This document shows, one piece after another, positions 17,843-28,098 of a DNA stretch of 64,000 bases; the first letter of the stretch is position 1, and every line of letters begins with the position of its first letter. The stretch covers positions 551,087-615,086 of the forward strand of contig NZ_LS990887.1 of NCBI RefSeq assembly GCF_900411315.1. The letters run 5' to 3'. Source of the stretch: Corynebacterium senegalense (lineage in GTDB: Bacteria > Actinomycetota > Actinomycetes > Mycobacteriales > Mycobacteriaceae). Both the position numbers and the translations under genes were made by a program. The notes under the pieces were generated by a model. That model worked only from the letters and a program-made list of their open reading frames with translations, did not search any database and was not told the origin of the DNA.

Positions 17843-18166
17843 CTAGTCCTGGTTCTGCGGCGGCAGGGCAGCGACGAAGGGGTGGTCGAAGTCCTGCGGC
17901 CCGGTCTTGGCGGCGCCGCCCGGGGAACCGAGCTCGTCGAAGAAACCGACGTTGACGTCGTAGTACTCGCTCCACTCGTCGGGGGTGTCATCCTCGTAGA
18001 AGATGGCCTCGACGGGGCAGGCGGGCTCGCAGGCGCCGCAGTCGACGCACTCGTCGGGGTGGATGTAGAGCATGCGCTTGCCCTCGTAGATGCAGTCGAC
18101 GGGGCACTCTTCTACGCAGCTGCGATCCATTATGTCCACGCATGGCTGGGCAATCACGTAAGTCAT
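17843..18166 (-). CDS. fdxC: 7Fe-8S/8Fe-8S type ferredoxin FdxC
   Basis: A 107-residue ferredoxin starting MTYVIAQPCVDIMDRSCVEE. It carries the first cluster cysteines in CVDIMDRSCVEECPVDC and the second set in CVDCGACEPACPVEA, then the long acidic C-terminal tail ending LPPQNQD that is typical of actinobacterial FdxC/FdxA. It donates electrons in the cytoplasm; the partner is unknown. Start 18166 (rather than GTG or ATG at 18175) is supported by a CATAAT box 7 nt upstream. It precedes dapC. Confidence 0.94.
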   Translation of the reverse strand: MTYVIAQPCVDIMDRSCVEECPVDCIYEGKRMLYIHPDECVDCGACEPACPVEAIFYEDDTPDEWSEYYDVNVGFFDELGSPGGAAKTGPQDFDHPFVAALPPQNQD

Positions 18167-18173
18167 GCCCGCC

Positions 18174-18179
18174 ATTATG
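18174..18179 (-). promoter_or_regulatory. -10 box CATAAT of fdxC
   Basis: CATAAT on the minus strand, one mismatch from TATAAT, 7 nt before ATG 18166. It abuts the stop codon of the upstream membrane protein gene. Confidence 0.5.
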
Positions 18180-18557
18180 TCACTTGCGCTGGGCCAGGGG
18201 CCAAACGCCTCCGGCTACGCCGGCGAGCAGGAGCGCCACGGTGAGGACGTTCGCGGGCGCCAGCATCGCGCCCGCCGCGGGCACGGTGAACATGAGGACG
18301 AAAAGGCAGGCCAGCCACACCGCGAGGGGGATGAGGGCGACAGCCGGGTTCGCCGTCCACAGCCGCGCGGTGCGGGTAAGCACTGAATTAAATAGCGCGG
18401 CGATCACCACCGACGCGGGGAAGGGCACGCCGAAAACCGTCGCGTTGAGGTAAACCACCTCGAGCAGCACGGAGACCGCGGCGCCGACGCTGAGCCAGAC
18501 GAGGCCGCCGACGGCCTCCGCGCGGCTGAAGTCGTCGCGGACGACGGGCTCGCTCAC
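18180..18557 (-). CDS. Uncharacterised four-helix membrane protein
   Basis: A 125-residue hydrophobic protein with four predicted membrane helices, among them GGLVWLSVGAAVSVLLEVVY and ALIPLAVWLACLFVLMF, and a basic C-terminus LAQRK. I recognise no characterised family. The GTG start at 18557 overlaps the mshB stop codon (GTGA), so it is translationally coupled to mshB, an arrangement shared with mycobacterial Rv1170-Rv1171. A role near mycothiol synthesis is suggested only by this coupling. Confidence 0.7.
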   Translation of the reverse strand: MSEPVVRDDFSRAEAVGGLVWLSVGAAVSVLLEVVYLNATVFGVPFPASVVIAALFNSVLTRTARLWTANPAVALIPLAVWLACLFVLMFTVPAAGAMLAPANVLTVALLLAGVAGGVWPLAQRK

Positions 18558-19399
18558 TTCGCGATCCCCTCGAGCAGGCCCCCGCCGGCGCGCAGCGGCG
18601 CCCCGGCCCCGCTGCGGTAGTGCTCGCGGCGGGTGATCACCTGGGTGATGAGGTTCGACAGGGCGTAGGTGGTCAGCCCCTCCGGCCCCGCCGCCTCGCC
18701 GATGGTGATCTGGGTGGCGTGGGCGCGCATGGCCTCGACCTTGGCGCGGTAGGTCTCTTCGCCCAGCTCGACCCACGTCTCGGTCCCGTCGACGGCGTCG
18801 AGCTCGCCCGGGGCGGGCAGCCGCCACCCGTCCGGCGCCTGCGCGGGCAGACCTCCTTCGAGCTCGGAGCGCAGCCGGGCGGCCCACACCAGCCGGGGCA
18901 CGCCGGTGCGCTCGGCGGCGGCGTGCGCGACCTCGTGGGCACGGATGTGATCGGGGTGGCCGTACCCCCCGTTGGGGTCGTAGGTGATCACGAGGTGGGG
19001 GCGCTCAGCTTCGAGGATCTCCGCAAGCTTGTCGACGCCCCCCTCGCCGCAGTTCACGAACGCCCGCGGGTTCCGGCTCGCCGCCGAGCCGGCCATCCCG
19101 CTGTCGCGGTAGTGCCCCGCCCCGCCGAGGAAGGTCCCGCGCACGCCGAGCGCGGCGAGCGCGCGGGCGAGCTCGCCGATGCGGTAGCCGCCGAGCTGGT
19201 CGGCCTCGTCGGCGATGAGCTGGGCGTACGTCTCCCCGATGACCTCGCCCTCCTCGCCCAGGGTGCAGGTGACCACGAGCACGTCCGCGCCGCGACGCGC
19301 GAGGTCGGCGAGCGCCCCGCCCGTGGAGATGGACTCGTCGTCGGGGTGGGCGTGGACGGCTACGACGCGGTAGCCGGCGAGGTCGCGGGTGGGGGTCAT
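18554..19399 (-). CDS. mshB: GlcNAc-Ins deacetylase MshB (mycothiol biosynthesis)
   Basis: Zinc deacetylase that removes acetate from GlcNAc-inositol, the second step of mycothiol synthesis in actinobacteria. The protein is 281 residues in the LmbE/PIG-L fold. The zinc motif AVHAHPDDESISTGG at the N-terminus and the third ligand in GYGHPDHIRAHEVA are intact, and ITYDPNGGYGHPDHI is the family signature. ATG 19399 has the ribosome binding site GGAGGACA. It lies 28 bp downstream of lpqW on the same strand. Confidence 0.93.
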   Translation of the reverse strand: MTPTRDLAGYRVVAVHAHPDDESISTGGALADLARRGADVLVVTCTLGEEGEVIGETYAQLIADEADQLGGYRIGELARALAALGVRGTFLGGAGHYRDSGMAGSAASRNPRAFVNCGEGGVDKLAEILEAERPHLVITYDPNGGYGHPDHIRAHEVAHAAAERTGVPRLVWAARLRSELEGGLPAQAPDGWRLPAPGELDAVDGTETWVELGEETYRAKVEAMRAHATQITIGEAAGPEGLTTYALSNLITQVITRREHYRSGAGAPLRAGGGLLEGIAK

Positions 19400-19427
19400 G
19401 GGGTGTCCTCCTGCTTCGGGTCGGGTC

Positions 19428-21065
19428 TCAGGGCTGCGGCGCGGCGGGCGCGAGCCGCCAGGGGGGGGCCGTGGCCAGCCCGTCGGGCCAGGCGGCCAGG
19501 TCCGCGTCCGGGCCAACGATACCGCCGGTGAGCGCGAGGACGCGCTTCTCCCCCAGCAGCGGGACCCACACGGCGGCGCGCTCGAGGGCGTCGTCGACCT
19601 GCGCCGCGGCCGCGGCGGCGGGCACCCGCCCGGTGAGGATGTCCTCGGCCAGCTGCTCGGTCTCCGGGGTGCACAGCCCGGAGAGGTTGCCCGCCCGGTA
19701 AGCGGCGGGCTGGCAGTACAGCCGGCCGGCGAGGTTGGCGGCGGAGCCGGTGTCCGTGCGCCAGCCGACGACGGCGTCGAGGTCCCCGGCGGGCAGGGCC
19801 TCGGCGGCCATGCGGCGCACGTCCGTGGAGACGACCTGGGCGGCCACGCCGCGCGCGGCGAGCAGGTCGGCCATCGAGCGCGCGGCGGCGGCCGCCGCCG
19901 GGTCGGCCGGGTCGGCGCCGACGCGCAGGGGGCGGTTGTCGCGCACGAGGGCGGGCAGGACGACCGGCTCCGCCTCGCTGACCGGGGTGTGGGCGGCGAC
20001 GGTGACGTCGGCGCTGCGTCCGGCGGCGATCCGGGCGAGGAGGGGGACGTCGAGAAGCGAGCGCAGCTCCTGCCTGGCCTCGGGAGCGGACAGCAGCGGC
20101 GAGGTGGCGGACAGGGTCACCCCAAGCGTCCGCGGCGCGTCGGCGAGGCGAGTCTGCGCCCCGGGCACCAGGGAGAACACGGTCCCGGTCGTCTCGGCCG
20201 GGGTGGTGTCGGCGAAGACGATCTGGCCGGAGCGCAGCTGGTCGGCGACCTGGGTCGTGCCGCCCGCGCTGGTGAGGGTGAGGATGTCGATCTTCGCGGG
20301 GTCCGCGCCCCAGAAGCGGTCGTTGCGGTTGAGCGTCAGCGTGCCGCGGCCCCGGTCGACGTTGGCCACCGTGTAGCGGCCGGCGGAGGCCGGGATGGTG
20401 TCGCGCAGCGCCCCGGCGAAGTCGGAGGCATCGGCGGCGAGGACGTGCGAGGGCAGGAGGAAGTCGAACAGGGAGCGCCAGTCGTCCACGGGTGCGGAGA
20501 AGTCGACGTCGACGGTCTTGCCGAACTCCCCCGAGATGCGGATCTGGGAGATGGCGCGGTAACCGGCGGGGTCGACGACCCCCGGGGTGGTGGACATGCC
20601 CCGCCAGAGGTACGCGAAGTCGCGCCCGGTGATGGGGGTCCCGTCGGACCACTGGGCCTCGTCCGCGATGACGTAGCGCACGGTCATCGCCACGCCCGGC
20701 CCCGGCGTCGACGGCAGCACGGTCGCCGCCTCGAGGACGTCGGGGTTGCGCGCGCCGTCGACGAAGGCGCTGGGCAGAACGAGTTTGGCCACGGAGCGCA
20801 CCACCTCGCTCTCATCGGCCACGAGGTGCGGGTTCAGCCCGTTGCGCAGCGGGTCCACCGCCACCTGCACCTGGGTGCGGGAGGCGGGCCCGGTCGCGGT
20901 GGTGGTCGCGGAGGTGGTGGCGCTTGTCGACGCCTCACGCTCCTGCTCCACCAACGGCGGCGGGCCCGGGTTGGCGGCGCAGGCGGTAAGCAGGCAGGCG
21001 GCAGAGGCGACCGCGCCCAGCCGGGCCCGGTTGTGGGCCCCGCTTCGGTTCCGGAGGGGTTTCAT
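19428..21065 (-). CDS. lpqW: LpqW-like lipoprotein of the family 5 substrate-binding fold
   Basis: A 545-residue lipoprotein with signal peptide and lipobox L-L-T-A-C (Cys29). The body is the family 5 extracellular solute-binding domain (VIADEAQWSDGTPITGRDFA, LNRNDRFWGADPAKI). No permease or ATPase genes adjoin it. The position between typA and mshB matches M. tuberculosis LpqW (Rv1166), which steers phosphatidylinositol mannoside intermediates into lipomannan and lipoarabinomannan. A lipoglycan role is therefore more likely than peptide uptake. A TAGGAT box is 8 nt before the ATG. Confidence 0.82.
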   Translation of the reverse strand: MKPLRNRSGAHNRARLGAVASAACLLTACAANPGPPPLVEQEREASTSATTSATTTATGPASRTQVQVAVDPLRNGLNPHLVADESEVVRSVAKLVLPSAFVDGARNPDVLEAATVLPSTPGPGVAMTVRYVIADEAQWSDGTPITGRDFAYLWRGMSTTPGVVDPAGYRAISQIRISGEFGKTVDVDFSAPVDDWRSLFDFLLPSHVLAADASDFAGALRDTIPASAGRYTVANVDRGRGTLTLNRNDRFWGADPAKIDILTLTSAGGTTQVADQLRSGQIVFADTTPAETTGTVFSLVPGAQTRLADAPRTLGVTLSATSPLLSAPEARQELRSLLDVPLLARIAAGRSADVTVAAHTPVSEAEPVVLPALVRDNRPLRVGADPADPAAAAAARSMADLLAARGVAAQVVSTDVRRMAAEALPAGDLDAVVGWRTDTGSAANLAGRLYCQPAAYRAGNLSGLCTPETEQLAEDILTGRVPAAAAAAQVDDALERAAVWVPLLGEKRVLALTGGIVGPDADLAAWPDGLATAPPWRLAPAAPQP

Positions 21066-21076
21066 CCCCCGGAATC

Positions 21077-22993
<1,917 letters not shown>

Positions 22994-23096
22994 TGACTCG
23001 GTGCTCCTTTAAGGAATAGGTGTAAAGAACGGTTAAACCCTACCCCCTGGACCGCCCAAACGCACTGTTGCAGCCGATAGTTTTCCCGCATCCCAC

Positions 23097-23124
23097 TTGA
23101 CGCACAGCCTCGAGTGACTATCGT
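23097..23124 (+). promoter_or_regulatory. SigA-type promoter for the secreted protein gene
   Basis: TTGACG (23097-23102) and TATCGT (23119-23124) are separated by 16 bp. Transcription would start near 23131 and give a leader of about 50 nt with an AAGGA ribosome binding site. Confidence 0.55.
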
Positions 23125-23182
23125 GACAAGAGTTACTCAAGTTAACTACTGCTCATTGTTTTCCCCACGTAAGGATGCCGCC

Positions 23183-23863
23183 GTGCCCCACCACGCCGCG
23201 CGCCGCCCGGCCCGCCTCGCCGCGCTGGCGGCCACGCTCGCCGTCGCCCTCGCGGGCCCCGCCGCGCACGCACAGTCGAGCCTGCCGCAGTCAGGCGCGC
23301 TGCTCGACCCGCTCGGCAGGCCCACACCGGAGGTGGTCAGGGCGGTCCACGACTTCGCCGCCCAACCCTTCGTTCCGCCGCAGGTCGCCGACGCGCTGCG
23401 CAGCGCCGTGGACTTCTTCGCCGGGGAGGGAGAAACGGGCGGCCCCGCGCTTCCCGAGGACGCCCCCGCCTTCGCCCAGTTCCTCTGGCCGACGGTCTCC
23501 CCCAACTGCATCGGGCCCGGGCTGCACTCCACCGCCTCCGCCATCGCGGTGCCCGGCCCGGCGACGATCCCCGCGCCCGGCACACCCGCGGGCCACGCCA
23601 CTTTCGTCTTCACCGCGCTGGGCACGCCGGCCGCGGCCGAGGAGCAGGGCGGAATGAACGTGTACTGGGTCAACGTGAGCAACGGCAGGACCGGTGTAAC
23701 GCCTTTAGGTAACAATCGGATAAACCCGACAGGACCGGCAACATTGTCCGGGACTGCGGACACCGGCCCCGGCCACGTCCTCGCCGTCACAGGCGGGACG
23801 CTCCGCACGACCGACAACGCCTGCCTGTTCGCCCCGACCGCCGCTAGTTTCAACGTGAGGTAA
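23183..23863 (+). CDS. Secreted Ala/Pro-rich protein of unknown function
   Basis: A 226-residue exported protein. The signal peptide is clear (basic H-H-A-A-R-R-P-A-R, a hydrophobic run of about 18 residues, cleavage near A-H-A-Q-S-S). The mature part is rich in Pro and Ala and has two cysteines that could form a disulphide (SPNCIGPG and NACLFAP). It resembles the Ala/Pro-rich protein Rv1157c, which lies in the same neighbourhood in M. tuberculosis. GTG 23183 is chosen over the upstream ATG 23114 because AAGGA lies 8 nt before it and it gives a proper signal peptide. It is coupled to DUF402 (2-bp gap). Confidence 0.78.
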   Translation: MPHHAARRPARLAALAATLAVALAGPAAHAQSSLPQSGALLDPLGRPTPEVVRAVHDFAAQPFVPPQVADALRSAVDFFAGEGETGGPALPEDAPAFAQFLWPTVSPNCIGPGLHSTASAIAVPGPATIPAPGTPAGHATFVFTALGTPAAAEEQGGMNVYWVNVSNGRTGVTPLGNNRINPTGPATLSGTADTGPGHVLAVTGGTLRTTDNACLFAPTAASFNVR

Positions 23864-23865
23864 TC

Positions 23866-24402
23866 ATGAGCGCTGACCTTCACCCCGTGAAGCAGGAGAC
23901 TTTTGACACGACGTCGAACACCAACACCGACCCGAAGGGCTACCTCCGGGAGGTGGACACCTTCAAGGTGACCGACTTCGGCCTCTACATGGCCCGGGGC
24001 GCGAACCACCCCAAGTTCGGCTACCTCGAGAGCTGGCTCCTGCCCGACCTCGGCCTGCGCGCCAACATCTTCCACTTCCGCGAGGGCGTTGAGGAGGAGC
24101 AGGACTTCTACTTCGATGTCGCCGACATCGACGTCGAGGGCGACGTGTGGCGCACCCGCGACCTCTACGTCGACCTCGTCTCCCTGACAGGCAACCCCAT
24201 CGACGTGCTCGACATCGACGAGCTCGCCGCCGCCACCTCCGCGGGGCTCATCACAGCCGAGGAGGCGGAGAAGGCTATCGACGTCACCCTGACCGCCGTC
24301 GAGGGCATCACCCGCCACGACGATGACGCCATGGAGTGGCTGCGCACCCTCGGCATCGAGCTGATCTGGGCAGAAGAAGTCGAGCTCGCCCCCGCGGGCT
24401 AG
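23866..24402 (+). CDS. DUF402 domain protein
   Basis: A 178-residue soluble acidic protein of the DUF402 family (related to FomD and to ribonuclease/pyrophosphatase-like UPF0374). The typical segments are YLREVDTFKVTDFGLYMARG, the aspartate-rich EEEQDFYFDVADIDVEGD, and WRTRDLYVDLVSL. Some DUF402 proteins hydrolyse nucleoside di- or triphosphates, but no activity can be assigned here. The ATG lies 2 bp after the secreted protein stop, and the DUF2871 gene follows within 10 bp, so the three probably form an operon. Confidence 0.8.
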   Translation: MSADLHPVKQETFDTTSNTNTDPKGYLREVDTFKVTDFGLYMARGANHPKFGYLESWLLPDLGLRANIFHFREGVEEEQDFYFDVADIDVEGDVWRTRDLYVDLVSLTGNPIDVLDIDELAAATSAGLITAEEAEKAIDVTLTAVEGITRHDDDAMEWLRTLGIELIWAEEVELAPAG

Positions 24403-24411
24403 GGTGTAGAC

Positions 24412-24834
24412 ATACGTAAATTATTCACGGCAGCAGCCGTCTACGTTGTCCTGGGCCTGGCCGCGGGCCTGTTCTACCGGTCGTTCACCGTCGCGACGGA
24501 TCACTTCGAGCCGACGCAGCTGAACACCCTGCACACGCACCTTCTGGTCCTGGGCACGTTCTTCTTCCTCATCTCCCTGGCCCTGGACAAGGTCTTGGGC
24601 TTCTCCCGCCAGGAGGGCTTCATGGGCTGGTTCATCGCCCACAACGTGGGCATCGTCTGGACCACCGGCTTCATGATGGCCAACGGCATCGTCCACACCC
24701 TCTCCGGCCCGGAGGCCTGGTCGGAGATGTGGGCCGGCATGGCGGGCCTGGGCCACATCATCCTCACCGTCACCTTCGCCTGGTTCTTCATCCTGCTGAA
24801 CAAGGCAATGAAGCAGACCGAGGCGGACGCCTGA
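24412..24834 (+). CDS. DUF2871 membrane protein with apparent AUA start codon
   Basis: A 140-residue protein with four predicted membrane helices of the DUF2871 family. The open frame contains the whole family-typical sequence beginning (M)RKLFTAAAVYVVLGLAAGLF, but the codon at the expected Met is ATA (24412-24414). No ATG, GTG or TTG occurs in frame until TTG 24595, which would remove the first membrane helices. A purine-rich AGGGT lies about 8 nt upstream, and TAGGGT (24400-24405) also fits a -10 box 6 nt before the codon. This is either a rare AUA start, a silenced gene, or a sequence error. It follows DUF402. Confidence 0.68.
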   Translation: MRKLFTAAAVYVVLGLAAGLFYRSFTVATDHFEPTQLNTLHTHLLVLGTFFFLISLALDKVLGFSRQEGFMGWFIAHNVGIVWTTGFMMANGIVHTLSGPEAWSEMWAGMAGLGHIILTVTFAWFFILLNKAMKQTEADA

Positions 24835-24841
24835 TCTCGCT

Positions 24842-25318
24842 TTAACCGCGCATGAGGGTGACGGTGACATCGGCGTCGGCCCCCGCCCCGAGCCGGGCCT
24901 CCTGCGCCGCCCACATGTCCCAGTAGGGCGCGAAGCCGGGGTCGCGCGCCAGCGCGCGCCGCTTGCGCACCCCGGCGGGTGCGACCACCCGGATCGCCAC
25001 GACCGAACCGCGGGCCCGCGCCGCGCGCAGCGACGCCCCAGTGAGCGCCCCCACCCCCTCCACGATGAGGTCCGCGGCCGGGTCGAGCGCCACCCACTCC
25101 CCGTGCCGGTCGTGTTTCCAGTCCCAGCGCCAGTACCCGGGATCGCGGGGGCGCAGCACGTCCTCGGCGACCATCCGGGCGCCCTCGGCAAGACCGCCCC
25201 AGCCGGGATAGAAGTCGTCGAGGTGGACCACCCCCATCCCGAGCGCGCGTCCCATGAGATTCGCGAGCGTTGTCTTGCCGGCGCCGGAGGGGCCGTCGAT
25301 AAGCACTGTGAAACTCAT
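24842..25318 (-). CDS. P-loop kinase of the uridine kinase-like family
   Basis: A 158-residue P-loop NTPase. Walker A is DGPSGAGKTTLAN, then HLDDFYPGWGGLAEGA with the D-D-F-Y motif of uridine and phosphoribulokinase-type kinases, and the strand LIVEGVGAL. A small basic lid is in RKRRALARD. The substrate is unknown. It begins directly after the ykoC stop codon and is the last gene of the TPP-riboswitch operon. A role in phosphorylating an imported thiamine precursor is conceivable from context alone, but the fold suggests a nucleoside-type substrate. Confidence 0.75.
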   Translation of the reverse strand: MSFTVLIDGPSGAGKTTLANLMGRALGMGVVHLDDFYPGWGGLAEGARMVAEDVLRPRDPGYWRWDWKHDRHGEWVALDPAADLIVEGVGALTGASLRAARARGSVVAIRVVAPAGVRKRRALARDPGFAPYWDMWAAQEARLGAGADADVTVTLMRG

Positions 25319-26071
25319 TCAGCGCACGCTCCACAGCGGGCGGAGGTTGCCGGTGTACCAGGCCACGCCGAGCGCGATCGCGGCCCCGAGGACGGCGGCG
25401 GCCATGACCGCCCAGTCGAGGCGGTGCAGGCGGGAGGTGCGCGCGTGGCTGCGCCGCGGGTACCTACCGAAGCCGCGGGCCTCCATCGCGGTGGCGAGCT
25501 TGCCGGCGCGGCGCAGGCTCATGACCAGCAGGCCGAAGGCCAGGGAGAACCAGTAGCGCACGCGCCCCGTGTCCGCGATGCCGCGGGCGCGGCGGGAGCG
25601 GCGCATGGCGTCGAGGTCGTCGCGAAGCAGCGTGAGCATGCGAAACGCGGCGACGGTGCCGATGACGAAGCGCTCGGGCAGGCGCAGCACCTGGGACAGC
25701 CCGTCGCCGAGGTCGGTCGGGTCGACGTCCGCGGAGAGAACCACAACGGGCAGGGCGACGGCGAGCACGCGCAGGATCATCGCGCCGGCGAGGCTCAGCG
25801 AGAGCTCGCTGACCTGCACGAGCCCCCAGTCCAGGTAGACCTCTCCCCCGCTTTGCCCGTAGAGGGCCATCGGAATGCCCGAGATCGGCGCGACGATAAG
25901 AAGCGGCCAGGAGCGGCGCAGCAGGCGTCGCCAGCCGACGCCGAAGAGCGGCCCGGCGGCGAGCGTGAGCGCGATCGCCACAGCGGCCGAGACCCAGTCC
26001 AGGGAGATCATGAGCGGCGTGGTGAACAGCGCCAGCGCGAGGATGCGGGTGACTGGGTTGATGCTGCTCAC
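25319..26071 (-). CDS. ykoC: ECF transporter T component YkoC (thiamine precursor uptake)
   Basis: A 250-residue integral membrane protein, the energy-coupling transmembrane subunit that links the two ATPase domains of YkoD to the substrate-binding YkoE. It has about five helices and the two Ala-Arg-Gly coupling motifs seen in EcfT proteins (RSRRARGIAD and AMEARGFGRYP). The GTG start at 26071 overlaps the ykoD stop (GTGA), so the two are translationally coupled. The riboswitch upstream of the operon points to thiamine or hydroxymethylpyrimidine as substrate. Confidence 0.88.
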   Translation of the reverse strand: MSSINPVTRILALALFTTPLMISLDWVSAAVAIALTLAAGPLFGVGWRRLLRRSWPLLIVAPISGIPMALYGQSGGEVYLDWGLVQVSELSLSLAGAMILRVLAVALPVVVLSADVDPTDLGDGLSQVLRLPERFVIGTVAAFRMLTLLRDDLDAMRRSRRARGIADTGRVRYWFSLAFGLLVMSLRRAGKLATAMEARGFGRYPRRSHARTSRLHRLDWAVMAAAVLGAAIALGVAWYTGNLRPLWSVR

Positions 26072-27387
26072 GCGAGTTCCTCCCTGTGGTCGCCGAGGGC
26101 GGCAATGAATGCCTCGTCGTGGGTGATGGAGGCGACGGTGACGCCGTCGTCGGTGAGCTCGCGGATGAGGCCGACGAGCTCGACGAAGGTGCGGTCGTCC
26201 TGCCCGAAGGTCGGCTCATCGAGGAACACGAGCCGCGGGGCGTTGGCCAGGGCGGTGGCCACCGACAGCCGCCGCTTCTCCCCTCCCGAGAGGGTGAAGG
26301 GGTTCGCGGAACGCAGGTGCTCGAGCCGCAGCCGCGCCAGCAGCTTGTCGACGCGCCCGGCCGGCGCCCCGGAAAGCTCCATCTCAGCCTGCACCGTGCC
26401 GGTGACGAACTGGTGCTCCGGGTCCTGGAAGACGTAGCCGATGCGCTGCGCCAGGTCCCGTGACGTCCACTCGATGGGCAGCCCTTTCAGGCCCCGGCGA
26501 ACGCTCGTGGAATACGCCGCCTCCCCTTTTCTGGTCGGGCTGAGCCCCGCCAGGGCGAGCGCGAGAGTGGTCTTGCCCGTGCCGTTGGCGCCGGTGATCA
26601 CGGTGGAGTACCCCTCCGGCAGCGCGACGCTGCGGGGCGGGCCCCACGTCGGAGTCAGGTCGCGGGTTTCCACGGCGAGCGGCGCGCCGGCGGGGACCTG
26701 TCGGGCGGGCGGCAGCTCGGGGGCGCCGGGCAGTTCGGACCCGGTGATGCGCTGCAGCCCGTCGGCGCTGAGCCGGTAGAATGAATCCACAAGGGCTGCC
26801 CAGGGGCGCGGCCTGTGCTCCACCACGATCAGGCTCGCGCCGGTGAAGCGGCAGACCCGGTCGACCGCAGCGATGATGTCCGCCCGCCCGGCGGGATCGA
26901 GGTTGGCGGTCGGCTCGTCGAGCACGATGATCGACGCCCCCATCGCGATCACCCCCGCCAGGGCGAGGCGCTGCTTCTGTCCGCCCGACAGGCGCGAGGT
27001 GTTGTGGTCGAGGGTAACGTCGAGGCCCACGGCGTCCAGGGCCTGCTCGACGCGGGGCCAGATCTCCGCGCGCGGAACTCCGAGGTTCTCAGCCCCGAAG
27101 GCGACGTCGTCGCCGACGCGGGTGAGGATGGTCTGCGCTTCCGGGTCCTGCATGACCATGCCGACGGTCCCGTCGACGGAGATCGTCCCCGTGTGGCGGC
27201 CCTCCTCCCCGTCGGAGGCCAGCCCCGCGATCACGGAGAGCAGGGTCGATTTGCCCGAGCCGGAATCGCCGGTGATGAGCACCCTCTCCCCCGCGGCGAG
27301 ATCGAAATCGACTCCGGTGAAGGCGGGGGTGGCGCGGGTGGCGTGGTGGTAGCCGAGCCCGCGGGCGCGGACGACTGGGGTAGACAC
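26068..27387 (-). CDS. ykoD: ECF transporter dual ATPase YkoD
   Basis: A 439-residue protein with two fused ABC ATPase domains powering the YkoEDC importer. Domain 1 has Walker A GDSGSGKST, signature LSGGQKQR and Walker B IIVLDEPTANLD. Domain 2 has GANGTGKTT, LSGGEKRR and LVFLDEPTFGQ. GTG 27387 is chosen because it gives a normal N-terminus (MSTPVVRARGLGYHH) 4 bp after the ykoE stop; a longer frame to 27441 has no supporting signal. It is coupled to ykoC by overlapping start and stop codons. Confidence 0.9.
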   Translation of the reverse strand: MSTPVVRARGLGYHHATRATPAFTGVDFDLAAGERVLITGDSGSGKSTLLSVIAGLASDGEEGRHTGTISVDGTVGMVMQDPEAQTILTRVGDDVAFGAENLGVPRAEIWPRVEQALDAVGLDVTLDHNTSRLSGGQKQRLALAGVIAMGASIIVLDEPTANLDPAGRADIIAAVDRVCRFTGASLIVVEHRPRPWAALVDSFYRLSADGLQRITGSELPGAPELPPARQVPAGAPLAVETRDLTPTWGPPRSVALPEGYSTVITGANGTGKTTLALALAGLSPTRKGEAAYSTSVRRGLKGLPIEWTSRDLAQRIGYVFQDPEHQFVTGTVQAEMELSGAPAGRVDKLLARLRLEHLRSANPFTLSGGEKRRLSVATALANAPRLVFLDEPTFGQDDRTFVELVGLIRELTDDGVTVASITHDEAFIAALGDHREELA

Positions 27388-27391
27388 TGGA

Positions 27392-28009
27392 TCAGGCGGT
27401 CTGGAAGCGCTCGCGGCCTGCGGCGAAGCGGTCCAGGGCACCGGTCTTCGCCAGCGCCTTGACCAGCCAGTAGCTCAGCACTCCCGCCAGGACGACGCCG
27501 GAGATTGCCATGCAGACGAGGTAGATCACGTTGAACGCCAGGCTCATGGCCAGGTTGCCCGAGGTGAACAGCTCCAGGATGAACGCGCCGACCGCCGACC
27601 CGATGCCCGCGAGGGCGGCGACGGTGAGCGAGAAGCGTCGGTAAGCGAATGCGAGGAAGACGAGCTCGGCGCCGAGGCCCTGGGCGAGGCCGGAATACAG
27701 CGTCTCGATGCCCCACTGGCTGCCGATCAGCGCCGAGACGCTCGCGGCGATGACCTCGACGAACACGGCCGCACCCGGCTTACGAATGATCAGACCGCCC
27801 AGCACGCCGCCGAGAAACCACACACCCGTGAACAGCCCGCCGAGTCCCGGCGTGAGCGCGTCGAACGCCTTGAATCCCGCGTAGCCCACGGTGTTCCACA
27901 CCCAGAAAATCAGCCCGCAGGCCACACCCAGCACCGCGGCGGTGACGATGTCGATGACGCGCCACTGCAGCCTGCTTGTTTGCTTGCTTGTCGACGTCCC
28001 ACTGCTCAT
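27392..28009 (-). CDS. ykoE: ECF transporter S component YkoE (thiamine/HMP binding)
   Basis: A 205-residue membrane protein of the YkoE family, the substrate-specific subunit of a thiamine or hydroxymethylpyrimidine importer. About five to six helices are visible, including IVTAAVLGVACGLIFWVWNT and the family-typical GSQWGIETLYSGLAQGLGAE. The ATG at 28009 lies directly behind a TPP riboswitch whose 3' end carries the ribosome binding site GAAGGAA. The operon ykoE-ykoD-ykoC-kinase is thus expected to shut down when thiamine pyrophosphate is plentiful. Confidence 0.93.
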   Translation of the reverse strand: MSSGTSTSKQTSRLQWRVIDIVTAAVLGVACGLIFWVWNTVGYAGFKAFDALTPGLGGLFTGVWFLGGVLGGLIIRKPGAAVFVEVIAASVSALIGSQWGIETLYSGLAQGLGAELVFLAFAYRRFSLTVAALAGIGSAVGAFILELFTSGNLAMSLAFNVIYLVCMAISGVVLAGVLSYWLVKALAKTGALDRFAAGRERFQTA

Positions 28010-28016
28010 TTGGTTC

Positions 28017-28098
28017 CTTCCTTCGCGCCGGCATTACCCGGATCAGGTTCGACGGTTCGCCGCGTGCGGCGTCTCAGCTCGTCTGGGGAGCACCCGTG
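28017..28098 (-). promoter_or_regulatory. TPP riboswitch (THI element)
   Basis: Read on the minus strand, this leader contains the conserved blocks of the thiamine pyrophosphate riboswitch in order: GGGTGC, the CTGAGA box, ACCTGATC, GGGTAATGCCGGCG and GAAGGA. The last block overlaps the ykoE ribosome binding site, so ligand binding probably blocks translation initiation. No clear terminator T-run is present. Confidence 0.95.

Noticed and set aside
24595..24834. A short 79-residue gene starting at TTG 24595
   Set aside because: The family sequence continues unbroken upstream to 24412, so this would be an internal start that drops the first membrane helices.
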